Positions 17,376 through 24,198 of a DNA stretch of 39,237 nucleotides are shown one piece after another. Position 1 is the stretch's first letter; each line of letters starts with the position of its first letter. The stretch is taken from contig JASGMR010000010.1 in the NCBI GenBank assembly GCA_030156385.1, positions 1 to 39,237 of the forward strand, in the 5' to 3' direction. The position numbers were made by a program, and so were the translations under genes. The notes beneath the pieces were generated by a model. That model did no database searches. It saw nothing but the letters and a program-made list of their open reading frames with translations, and was not told where the DNA came from. Source of the stretch: Kosmotogales bacterium (GTDB lineage Bacteria; Thermotogota; Thermotogae; Petrotogales; Kosmotogaceae).

Positions 17376-18250
17376 AATTCACACCCTTTTTTTGCGTTTT
17401 TTGCTAATGCTATTTCGATTTCAGTTATTCCTTTGCTTATATCCGCATCTTCTATTTCCATCATTAAAGTTTTTTTAAATGAATCCAAAAAAAATTCGTT
17501 GTTGAACATTCCACCCATAAAAGCGATTTTAGCTTTTTTAATTTTTAATTCTTTTTTTACCTTTTTAATTCTTTGCACATTATGGAACACAGAAGTATTT
17601 ATTAAATCTTTTATATAAGAATTCGAATTTTTCAAGAAATCCAATGAAAGGGAAGCCATTAAATTTCTTTTTTCGGGACGATAGAAATCTGAAATAATTT
17701 CCCGCGGGGAGCCGTTGAATTTTTCATTCACAAGATCGAAAATTTCTTTGTTACTTGAGATCCCGTCAACATATCTCAGATATTCCATAACGATTTTCTT
17801 TGAAAACCAAAATCCACTTCCTTCATCATCCAGAAGATATCCCCAGCCGCCTGCTCTGCATGTATTGTTGTCATTTTTGCCAATTACAATTGATCCTGTT
17901 CCGCAAATTATCAGAATGCCACTCGATGACTGGAAATTTGCTTCGAGTGAACCTTCGGCGTCCGTAAAAATATTTACTTTTTTGCAATTTTGTAAATTGT
18001 TGAAAATTATACTTTTTAATTGGATTTTCTGATCCTTCGTTCCTATACCCGCCATAGCTATTGAAACAGCTTTTATATTATTAAATTCTTTTTTGATTCT
18101 TTTAAAATAATTATTTATTATTTCATTTCCTGCCGATGTATAATTGAAATTTCCCTTCAATGAGTTGTGGTAAATTATATTTTCATTATCATCAACAACG
18201 GCTATTCTGAAATTGCTTCCACCGGCATCAATGCCTAAAAACTCGTTCAT
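17372..18250 (-). CDS. murK: BadF/BadG-type N-acetylhexosamine kinase, probable MurNAc/GlcNAc kinase (MurK-like)
   Basis: The 292-residue ASKHA-fold kinase has phosphate-1 motif GIDAGGSNFRIAV (6-18), the acidic motif TDAEGSLEA, phosphate-2 CGTGSIVIG and the adenosine-side loop GGWGYLLDDEGSGFW. These features fit the BadF/BadG/N-acetylglucosamine kinase family, which includes MurK. MurK phosphorylates imported or recycled MurNAc (and GlcNAc) at O6. It overlaps murQ by ATGA upstream and etfB by ATGA downstream. Because MurQ needs MurNAc-6-P, the pairing strongly suggests that this kinase supplies it. Strict GlcNAc specificity is the main alternative. Confidence 0.85.
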   Translation of the reverse strand: MNEFLGIDAGGSNFRIAVVDDNENIIYHNSLKGNFNYTSAGNEIINNYFKRIKKEFNNIKAVSIAMAGIGTKDQKIQLKSIIFNNLQNCKKVNIFTDAEGSLEANFQSSSGILIICGTGSIVIGKNDNNTCRAGGWGYLLDDEGSGFWFSKKIVMEYLRYVDGISSNKEIFDLVNEKFNGSPREIISDFYRPEKRNLMASLSLDFLKNSNSYIKDLINTSVFHNVQRIKKVKKELKIKKAKIAFMGGMFNNEFFLDSFKKTLMMEIEDADISKGITEIEIALAKNAKKGCEL

Positions 18251-19137
18251 TTATTTTTTATTACCTTTCTTATGAAGCCATTTTCTTTTTTTAGCAAAAT
18301 ATCGGCTTCGATGGCGTTTACATCTAAAAGTATTTGAACAATGGCATTTTTAGCGTTCCATTTTGATTCCTTTAATTTTTCCTTTGCGGTTTCTTCGTCA
18401 GCATTTGTGGCCTCGCAAACAATACTTATTGCTCTGTACTTTAGTTTTTCATTTGTTGTGACAACATCTACCATCAAGTTTTCATAAACTTTTCCCATTT
18501 TTACCATTGATGCGGTACTGATCATATTTAAAATTATCTTATCTGCTGTACCGGCTTTGAGTCTGGTAGAACCCGTTAAAACTTCCGGACCGGTCACTGC
18601 ATTTATTGAGATGTCACAGAAATCTTTCAGCTCCGGATTGGAGACATTGCATATAAGTACTGACTTGCTTTTAATCGTTTGAGAATATTTGAATCCTCCC
18701 TTAACGAATGGAGTATGGCCACTGGCAGATATACCTATTAAGATGTCATTATTGTTGAATCCAATTTCCTTTAGCATTCTTACAGCTTCTTCTTCTTTAT
18801 CCTCAGCTTTTTCAACCGCTTGGAACATGGCATCGTTTCCTCCCGCCATTAAAGCTGTGAAGAGCCCTTTTGGAACGTTGAAAGTAGGTACGGTTTCAAC
18901 AGCATCTACCACACCTAATCTGCCGCTCGTTCCCGCACCAATATAGATAACTCTTCCTTTATTTGATAAAGAGGCAATAACCAGCTCCACAACTTTTTCT
19001 ATTTCAGGGATACACTTTTCTATTTGAAAGGGAATTTGTTTATCTTCCGAATTCATGAGTGATAAAATATCTCCAATACTCAATGAATCCAGATTCATTG
19101 ATGAACAATTTCTTTTTTCTGTTTCTAAATCTTTCAT
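18247..19137 (-). CDS. murQ: N-acetylmuramic acid 6-phosphate etherase
   Basis: The 296-residue SIS-fold enzyme matches MurQ throughout, with VIYIGAGTSGRLGVVDAVE (the catalytic-acid Glu at residue 81), SASGHTPFV and AVTGPEVLTGSTRLKAGTAD. It cleaves the lactyl ether of MurNAc-6-P to GlcNAc-6-P and D-lactate in the cytoplasm, a step of cell-wall recycling. It is the first gene of a five-gene run (murQ-murK-etfB-etfA-lctD). GGAGGG precedes the start. Its promoter carries a 24-bp palindrome, so the run is likely under repressor control. Confidence 0.95.
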   Translation of the reverse strand: MKDLETEKRNCSSMNLDSLSIGDILSLMNSEDKQIPFQIEKCIPEIEKVVELVIASLSNKGRVIYIGAGTSGRLGVVDAVETVPTFNVPKGLFTALMAGGNDAMFQAVEKAEDKEEEAVRMLKEIGFNNNDILIGISASGHTPFVKGGFKYSQTIKSKSVLICNVSNPELKDFCDISINAVTGPEVLTGSTRLKAGTADKIILNMISTASMVKMGKVYENLMVDVVTTNEKLKYRAISIVCEATNADEETAKEKLKESKWNAKNAIVQILLDVNAIEADILLKKENGFIRKVIKNK

Positions 19138-19156
19138 TTTTTTCCCTCCAAGACTT

Positions 19157-19180
19157 GATATAATGTAATTACATTATATC
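19157..19180. promoter_or_regulatory. Perfect 24-bp palindrome, putative operator of the murQ operon
   Basis: Positions 19157-19180 read identically on both strands; the inner part is TATAATGTAATTACATTATA. It lies 20 bases upstream of the murQ start and covers the -10 box and likely transcription start. A 15-base element differing at one position lies at 21984-21998 upstream of the regulator genes. There is no T-tract, so it is not a terminator. Confidence 0.75.
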
Positions 19181-19203
19181 ATAGCAAATCTCTTTGTATA
19201 TAA
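19173..19203 (-). promoter_or_regulatory. Probable extended -10 promoter of the murQ operon
   Basis: On the minus strand TGATATAAT (TATAAT at 19173-19178) forms an extended -10, with a weak TATACA-like -35 sixteen bases upstream. The -10 is embedded in the palindrome at 19157-19180, an arrangement suited to repression by blocking polymerase. Confidence 0.55.
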
Positions 19204-19209
19204 ATAGTC

Positions 19210-19872
19210 TCATTCCTGATTATTTATTTTTGATAAATAATTTTTTATTTCGAATAGATTTTCAAATATTATGCAGGTATTGGGGAAAGTTAAATGCTTT
19301 GATAGCGAGTGTTTTACAATGAGTACGTTCATACCGGCTTTTAAAGCACTTATAGCACCATTTAAGGAGTCTTCTATAGCCGTACATTTATCGGGAGTAA
19401 TATTTATGTTTCTGCTGGCCGTTAAATATATTTCTGGATCAGGCTTCGCTTTAGTGACCATATCGCCACCGATCACAAAATCGAATTCGTTAAAAAGATT
19501 GATTTTTTTCAAAAGCTTTTCAACAATTTCAACGTTTGTAGAAGAGGCAACCGCAATTTTATACTCTTTTTTCGCATAGCTTATAAGTTCATTTATACCC
19601 TCATTTTTTTTAAGCATTTTATCGGAAATCTTCAAATATTCTTCCATGTATTCTTTTGAAAAACTCTCTGGGGAAATATTATTTATCCCGGTTTCTTTAA
19701 TAATAACTCTTGATGCGTCAATTATTCCCAAACCCATTTCCTTTTTCCCTATTTCATCGGTATATATTCCGCCGTGGTTATTCACTACTTTTTCCGCCGC
19801 TATTCTGTAAAGAGGCTCTGATTCTATTATTACTCCATCCATATCAAAAATTATTGCTTTTTCTTTTTCCAT
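19210..19872 (-). CDS. HAD-IA family sugar-phosphate phosphatase or mutase-like hydrolase
   Basis: This 220-residue HAD subfamily IA protein has motif I FDMDGVIIESEP, motif II AVASSTN, motif III KAKPDPEIY and motif IV AIEDSLNGAISALKAGM. A helical cap domain lies between motifs I and II. The family includes beta-phosphoglucomutase and 2-deoxyglucose-6-phosphate phosphatase, and the HAD phosphatase MupP acts on MurNAc-6-P in pseudomonads. Substrate cannot be assigned here. The gene starts inside the 3' end of the second regulator with a clear GGAGG, so it is co-transcribed with the regulators and lies just upstream of murQ. That makes a sugar-phosphate of the MurNAc pathway plausible. Confidence 0.85.
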   Translation of the reverse strand: MEKEKAIIFDMDGVIIESEPLYRIAAEKVVNNHGGIYTDEIGKKEMGLGIIDASRVIIKETGINNISPESFSKEYMEEYLKISDKMLKKNEGINELISYAKKEYKIAVASSTNVEIVEKLLKKINLFNEFDFVIGGDMVTKAKPDPEIYLTASRNINITPDKCTAIEDSLNGAISALKAGMNVLIVKHSLSKHLTFPNTCIIFENLFEIKNYLSKINNQE

Positions 19873-20947
19873 TTTTATCCTCCATAGTGAAGAGTTTTTT
19901 TAGATCAAGATGTACCTTCTTTAAAGGTTCTTTTCTCACTTTTACAATGTTATTGAAGGCGTCTATATCAATTATTGAAGTTTTTTTCATCATGTTTATA
20001 TGATATGAAATTGTTGATTTTGTCAAGCCGGTGTAATCAACTAATTTTTTTTGAGTGGAGGGATTTTTGTTTAGATATTTTAATAAACTGAATCTTGTTG
20101 AGTCGGAAACCACTTTTAAGATATTATCCAGTCTCTGTTCCGGTGAAAATTTAAAGGCAAAGTCTTCGTTTACTTCATCTATTCCCATAATAACAAGATT
20201 GAATGAGGGGTATTCCATGAGCCCTAAATTCATATGTGAAATGGAATTTTGAAGTAAAACAAAAAATGGTTTATCAGAATTAAAATCTTCCCCGGGTATG
20301 AATGAATAATAATCGAAAAAATTATCGAGAGCATTAAAAATTTTTCCCTTTGGGGTTTTTGATAGAAAGTTAATAACTCTGTCTCTGTTTAAACTTCTCA
20401 AATTGGTATTCTCATATATTTTCAATATTTTTTGTATGTTTTTTTTCAAAAAATCAAAAGCACTTTTCGGATAAAAGATGAATTCCTTTATAAACCAGAC
20501 GGTATCTTTGCTTATTCCATTTATTTTTGTCACAAGAGAAGAAACCTTTTCGGGATTATTTTTGATCAATTTTCTGAGACCTTCGGAAGAAACTTCCATT
20601 CTTCTTTGTGCTACTACATCTATAAATCTTTCTTGAATTATTTTTAATTCTTCGTAATTTATATCTAATGAATCTTCGATTGAAACAAATTCACCATCGG
20701 CAATTTTCTGGTTTACCGGAAATAATATCGGGACCATAACACCCAATTCATTCAAACAAGTGATAAAAATTTTTAAAGACCAGTCTCTTTCTTTTTTTAA
20801 AAGGTCTTTGAATTTAATTAATTCATTTGTGATATTTTGTTTTATACCAAATTTATTTAAAACTTTTGAAATTTGAGAATTGTAATAAGAGAAATAAACA
20901 GCGGTGGTTAAGTCATATATTTCAAAATAACCAGTAATTGTTTCCAT
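19844..20947 (-). CDS. ArsR-like transcriptional regulator with long N-terminal domain (copy 2)
   Basis: The 367-residue protein carries a winged helix near its C-terminus (about 270-345: DSTRFSLLKYLNKNPSTQKK, then GLTKSTISYHINMMKK). This is the ArsR-type pattern D-x-x-R..LL..L with recognition helix TKSTISYH. The roughly 265-residue N-terminal part is helical and has no recognised family; it is presumably the ligand or dimerisation domain. Standard ArsR repressors have only about 100 residues. It follows copy 1 after ten bases, has GAGGT before its ATG, and overlaps the HAD gene by 29 bases. It is a candidate regulator of murQ through the shared TATAATGTRATTACA element. Confidence 0.75.
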   Translation of the reverse strand: METITGYFEIYDLTTAVYFSYYNSQISKVLNKFGIKQNITNELIKFKDLLKKERDWSLKIFITCLNELGVMVPILFPVNQKIADGEFVSIEDSLDINYEELKIIQERFIDVVAQRRMEVSSEGLRKLIKNNPEKVSSLVTKINGISKDTVWFIKEFIFYPKSAFDFLKKNIQKILKIYENTNLRSLNRDRVINFLSKTPKGKIFNALDNFFDYYSFIPGEDFNSDKPFFVLLQNSISHMNLGLMEYPSFNLVIMGIDEVNEDFAFKFSPEQRLDNILKVVSDSTRFSLLKYLNKNPSTQKKLVDYTGLTKSTISYHINMMKKTSIIDIDAFNNIVKVRKEPLKKVHLDLKKLFTMEDKNGKRKSNNF

Positions 20948-20957
20948 TTATTTTACC

Positions 20958-21917
20958 TCACGAAAATAAATTTTCAAAATCATTCAGCAATTTTAAAATT
21001 ACTTCATAATGAAGGGAGAAAAAAATTTTTTTCCCTTTTCTTTTTCTAATAACCAAATTTTCATTGGTTAACATAGACAAATGATGCGAAATAGTTGCCT
21101 TTGAAAATCCCATATTTTTTGCAATCTCGTCCACATACTGTGTTTTTTTAGAAAGATTGACTAATATTTTTCGTTTTGTAGGATCAGAGAGTATTTTCAA
21201 AAATAGTCTGACATTTTCAGTGTTATCACAGTTTTCAATTTCATCTTTATTTGGGGACAGATCATTGGAGATTATGACTATTTCCTTAGAACTGCTACGA
21301 AGAACATCCCTTTTATTGAAATAAGTATTCTGTAGGAAAAAAAGCATGCCTACTTCGTTTACCTGAGAAGAATAATCTCTGATTTTTATCCAGCTTGTTG
21401 CCCTTTCTAAATTGGTATTTTTGAGGCCACTTTTTACATATAATTCATGCATTTCTACATAGAGTTCCAAGAGGAAAAACTTGAAAAAAGAGGAAAATTC
21501 TATCAAATTCGATAAGAACCACACAGTCTCATCTCTAAAATTCAGTGTTGTGAGTATATTTTTATATTCGTTTGTATCAATATTTATCTTAAACTGTTCA
21601 TCAAAGAATCTTATAAACAATCTTTTATATATTTCAAAATCCGAATCCAGTTTTTCAATGGAAGAGTCAAATGTTGAAAAATGAAATGAGTTATCAAGAT
21701 GAATGGTTGAAAGGGTAAAGATCAACAATAATTCTTTTATGCTTAGAGCAAGACTTTTCATTCTCCAATTTTCCTTTTCCAAAACCAATTTTTTGAAAGC
21801 ATTGACTTCACGCCTATTGAAATCGTTTAATTTAATGCAATCATTATTTGTAACGTATATTGAAGAAATTGCGTACAAAAAATCAACAAATTCCGAATAT
21901 GCTCTTTTCAGTTTCAT
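20958..21917 (-). CDS. ArsR-like transcriptional regulator with long N-terminal domain (copy 1)
   Basis: The start is taken at ATG 21917 (MKLKRAYSEF), directly after a GGAGG. The in-frame TTG at 21935 would put that ribosome site inside the gene. The 319 residues end in a clear ArsR winged helix (about 240-315): SDPTKRKILVNLSKKTQYV, GFSKATISHHLSMLTNENLV and the wing RKRKGKKIFFSLH. The N-terminal 230 residues are helical, unrecognised and organised like those of the adjacent copy 2, so the pair probably arose by duplication. No metal-binding Cys cluster is evident, so a metal sensor is unlikely. Confidence 0.78.
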   Translation of the reverse strand: MKLKRAYSEFVDFLYAISSIYVTNNDCIKLNDFNRREVNAFKKLVLEKENWRMKSLALSIKELLLIFTLSTIHLDNSFHFSTFDSSIEKLDSDFEIYKRLFIRFFDEQFKINIDTNEYKNILTTLNFRDETVWFLSNLIEFSSFFKFFLLELYVEMHELYVKSGLKNTNLERATSWIKIRDYSSQVNEVGMLFFLQNTYFNKRDVLRSSSKEIVIISNDLSPNKDEIENCDNTENVRLFLKILSDPTKRKILVNLSKKTQYVDEIAKNMGFSKATISHHLSMLTNENLVIRKRKGKKIFFSLHYEVILKLLNDFENLFS

Positions 21918-21944
21918 TTGATCCTCCAGATTCAATTCGATAAT

Positions 21945-21953
21945 ATTATATCA
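21945..21953 (-). promoter_or_regulatory. Probable extended -10 of the regulator operon
   Basis: TGATATAAT on the minus strand, with TTACAT sixteen bases upstream as a possible -35. It lies about 28 bases before the regulator start codon and has the same nonamer as the murQ promoter. Confidence 0.5.
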
Positions 21954-21983
21954 GATTTATAGTTCGATGTAAGTTAAACTTTA

Positions 21984-21998
21984 TATAATGTGATTACA
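21984..21998 (+). promoter_or_regulatory. Half-palindrome matching the murQ operator
   Basis: TATAATGTGATTACA matches 14 of 15 bases of the murQ palindrome (TATAATGTAATTACA at 19159-19173). It lies upstream of the regulator genes and could serve autoregulation, or a plus-strand promoter toward the 32-codon ORF. Confidence 0.5.
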
Positions 21999-22078
21999 AA
22001 AGAAGCTTTATTCAAGATAAGAATGAAATTGAAAAGAAACAATACGAGTTCGAAGTTAATCTAACTGTTACTGAAAAT

Positions 22079-22110
22079 AGTTTGACAACGGTCAAACTTA
22101 ATGATAATAT
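22079..22110 (+). promoter_or_regulatory. Consensus promoter overlapped by an inverted repeat
   Basis: TTGACA (22082-22087), a 17-base spacer and TAATAT (22105-22110) form a near-consensus promoter. AGTTTGAC-AACG-GTCAAACT (22079-22098) is a perfect eight-base inverted repeat lying over the -35 box. This looks like an operator for a DNA-binding dimer, different in sequence from the murQ palindrome. Confidence 0.7.
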
Positions 22111-22145
22111 AATTCCGTAATGAGTTGATAAGGAGGTAGGCTGAT

Positions 22146-22244
22146 ATGAGAAAAAGAAATTCGAATGATTGGAAAAAAATTGAAAGATACGTAGACGATG
22201 TAAAATTATCAGTCATGAAATTAGGAAACTTTTTTTCCTTGTAA
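22146..22244 (+). CDS. Putative 32-residue small protein in its own transcription unit
   Basis: Start ATG 22146 follows a perfect AAGGAGGT (22130-22137) by eight bases. The 32-residue product begins MRKRNSNDWKKIERYVDD and ends KLGNFFSL: a basic N-terminus, an amphipathic helix in the middle and a hydrophobic tail. It is not a family I recognise. The consensus promoter at 22082 and the terminator at 22337 define a transcript of roughly 240 bases around it. It could be a functional small protein, a signal peptide-like effector for the adjacent regulators, or the leader of a small RNA. Confidence 0.5.
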   Translation: MRKRNSNDWKKIERYVDDVKLSVMKLGNFFSL

Positions 22245-22290
22245 AAGAAGCGACTAACAGACTAAACTTAACATAGAACAAGCACCACCC

Positions 22291-22312
22291 GGTAAAAATA
22301 CCCCTTTTTACC
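22291..22312 (+). other. Hairpin in the 3' part of the small transcript
   Basis: GGTAAAAA (22291-22298), a TACCCC loop and TTTTTACC (22305-22312) form an eight-pair stem between the small ORF and its terminator. There is no T-tract directly after it, so it is more likely transcript structure than a terminator. Confidence 0.4.
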
Positions 22313-22336
22313 CCACAGAGATAAGATGACATATTT

Positions 22337-22359
22337 GGCCCGTAAAAGGGCCTTTTTTT
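22337..22359 (+). terminator. Terminator of the small-ORF transcript
   Basis: GGCCC (22337-22341), a GTAAAA loop and GGGCC (22348-22352) are followed by seven T residues. It ends the plus-strand unit that starts near 22117. Confidence 0.8.
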
Positions 22360-22363
22360 ATTT

Positions 22364-22400
22364 AAAAAAGAGAGTTCCTCATAAGGGAACTCTCTTTTTT
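22364..22400. terminator. Bidirectional terminator downstream of ushA
   Basis: A perfect 15-pair stem (22364-22378 with 22386-22400) with A-tract and T-tract at its ends works on both strands. On the minus strand it closes the six-gene run ending with ushA. Confidence 0.85.
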
Positions 22401-22414
22401 CGTTAAAAATCAGT

Positions 22415-23887
22415 CTATTCTATAACGGTTATTCTATTGTTGATATCAGTGTATGGAGAATAATCCTCTAAATCTTTGATGTAATTTACAACAACCTGTG
22501 CGAGAACGAATCCGGTGTCATAGCCAGGTAATCCTTCAAGCATTGAATAACCGTCTCCCCCCGAAGCGATATAATTATTTGTACCCAATTTATAAGTTTT
22601 GTTCATATCAAGCGGTTCTCCGTTAATTAAAATGTTTTCGGCTTTTTGGGTTGCTCTGTTGATAGTGTAAGTGATACCTGATACTTGAGGTCTTGCTCCC
22701 TTTCCATCGGCAACTGTCGCTGTAAAATCAAGCATATCTTTAACAACCGATCCCGGAACCTCGATTGTATATGCTGTGTTACCGAATGGTAAAACGGTTA
22801 GAATATCTTTGTAAGTAATATCCCCGGCATTTATTGAGGCCCTTATACCACCAGAATTTGTAAGTGCTATATCCGCCTCACAGATTTTCTTTAACGCATC
22901 TGCAATTAAAAACCCCAAATTCGTATCCTTTGATCTTACATCAGCTCTTTCTCCATCGAGATAAATTTTTGAATTTGCTAAAACCTGATCTAATTTTTCG
23001 CCGCCCAATTTTTCAAAGTAGTCTAAAATTACTTCTACATCATAATCCCCGTTTGTTAAATCCGATCTTATAGGGAACAGCTCATATGATAATACATTTA
23101 TTCCCTCTTCAGTTGTTTCCAATTGAAGCATACCCAGGTATTTTGCCCATTCCCCGGCAGAAACAATTAATGTATCGTTAACTTTCATGGGTTCTTCCAT
23201 AAGTGTATGACTATGGCCATCTACAATGACATCTATACCTTCAACTTCTTCTGCAAGCATAACAGAACTTGTTCCAATTACGGGTTTAATGGAGCCGAGA
23301 TGAGTTAATGCGATTACGATATCTGCTTTTTCCTTTAATTCAGGAACTAATTTTTTTGCGACATCGACAGCATTTTTCCATTCGTATTCACCTGCATATA
23401 ATTTCTCAAGAATCTGAGTTTCTTCGGCAGTCAAACCGAAAATTGCGACTTTAAGATCACCGAATTCTTTGATAATATATTCCTGAAATGCTGGTTTTCC
23501 ATCTTTATAAATATTTGCGGAGATAAATGGGAAGTAGGCCAATTCCATCTGAGTTTCAAGAACAGATTCTGGATTATCGAATTCGTGATTTCCAAGAGTC
23601 ATTGCATCAAGTTTCATCATATTGAATGATAATATATCAGGTGCCGCATCATTCAGATCGGATTCCGGTACACCGGTATTCAAGTCACCTGCATGTAAGA
23701 AAAGAACATTATCATCCATCATTCTCGCTGCAGATACTACAGTTGAAAGAATATTAAAACCACCGATGTTTGAATCGAATGTCCAGGCATGTCCATGTGT
23801 GTCATTTACAAAAAGAATATCTACGTATGAAGCAAAGGTTGTCAAAGCAAAAACACATACGATAAGTACCAATAGTAACTTTTTCAT
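22415..23887 (-). CDS. ushA: Exported 5'-nucleotidase / UshA-family metallophosphoesterase
   Basis: The 490-residue protein has a signal peptide (MKKLLLVLIVCVFALTTFAS). The calcineurin-like domain (about 21-290) carries the metal ligands FVNDTHGH (D29, H31, H33), HAGDLN (D68), TLGNHEFD (N100, H101), ALTHLGS and DGHSHT. The C-terminal 5'-nucleotidase domain (about 315-485) has DIALTNSGGIRASINAGDIT, VLPFGNTAYTI and NNYIASGGDGY, the nucleoside stacking region. It should hydrolyse extracellular nucleotides or cyclic nucleotides to nucleosides and phosphate. AAGGAGGG precedes its start, 14 bases after the pseudopilin gene. Confidence 0.93.
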   Translation of the reverse strand: MKKLLLVLIVCVFALTTFASYVDILFVNDTHGHAWTFDSNIGGFNILSTVVSAARMMDDNVLFLHAGDLNTGVPESDLNDAAPDILSFNMMKLDAMTLGNHEFDNPESVLETQMELAYFPFISANIYKDGKPAFQEYIIKEFGDLKVAIFGLTAEETQILEKLYAGEYEWKNAVDVAKKLVPELKEKADIVIALTHLGSIKPVIGTSSVMLAEEVEGIDVIVDGHSHTLMEEPMKVNDTLIVSAGEWAKYLGMLQLETTEEGINVLSYELFPIRSDLTNGDYDVEVILDYFEKLGGEKLDQVLANSKIYLDGERADVRSKDTNLGFLIADALKKICEADIALTNSGGIRASINAGDITYKDILTVLPFGNTAYTIEVPGSVVKDMLDFTATVADGKGARPQVSGITYTINRATQKAENILINGEPLDMNKTYKLGTNNYIASGGDGYSMLEGLPGYDTGFVLAQVVVNYIKDLEDYSPYTDINNRITVIE

Positions 23888-23901
23888 AATATACCCTCCT
23901 T

Positions 23902-24198
23902 TTAATAGGAAATAGATTGAATGAATTCTATATTGATATTATTCTTTGTAAGTGTTATAAGATTTATGGTTATATCATCTATTTTAATGGTTCTATTTTT
24001 TTTAGTAAAAGAACTGTTAATGTCAATTTTTCCCTTAGTTTCATATTCATTACGTATTTGGAGACAATCATCAAACAGAGTATTCAGAACCTTGATTTCC
24101 TTTTGCATCTCAAAAATAGAATTGCAAAGCAAAATGATCAATATTGAAATTGTTAAGAGAAAGAATATCAGTTCAAAATAAGTGTATCCGTTTTTCAT
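23902..24198 (-). CDS. Type IV pilin-like (pseudopilin) protein
   Basis: The 98-residue product begins [19 protein letters not shown], a recognisable class III (prepilin) signal: a short leader ending in Gly4, then an aromatic residue and Glu at +5, then a long hydrophobic helix. The remaining 70 residues are polar and lack a pilin disulfide pair. Its ATG overlaps the glgC stop by one base (TAATG). It is small for a major pilin and suits a minor pilin or secretion pseudopilin. No other pilus gene is visible in the window. Confidence 0.7.
   Translation of the reverse strand: MKNGYTYFELIFFLLTISILIILLCNSIFEMQKEIKVLNTLFDDCLQIRNEYETKGKIDINSSFTKKNRTIKIDDITINLITLTKNNINIEFIQSISY

Noticed and set aside
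19157-19180. Reading the murQ palindrome as a terminator of the regulator operon
   Set aside because: It is almost pure A/T, has no GC core or T-tract, and contains the -10 box. An operator role fits better.
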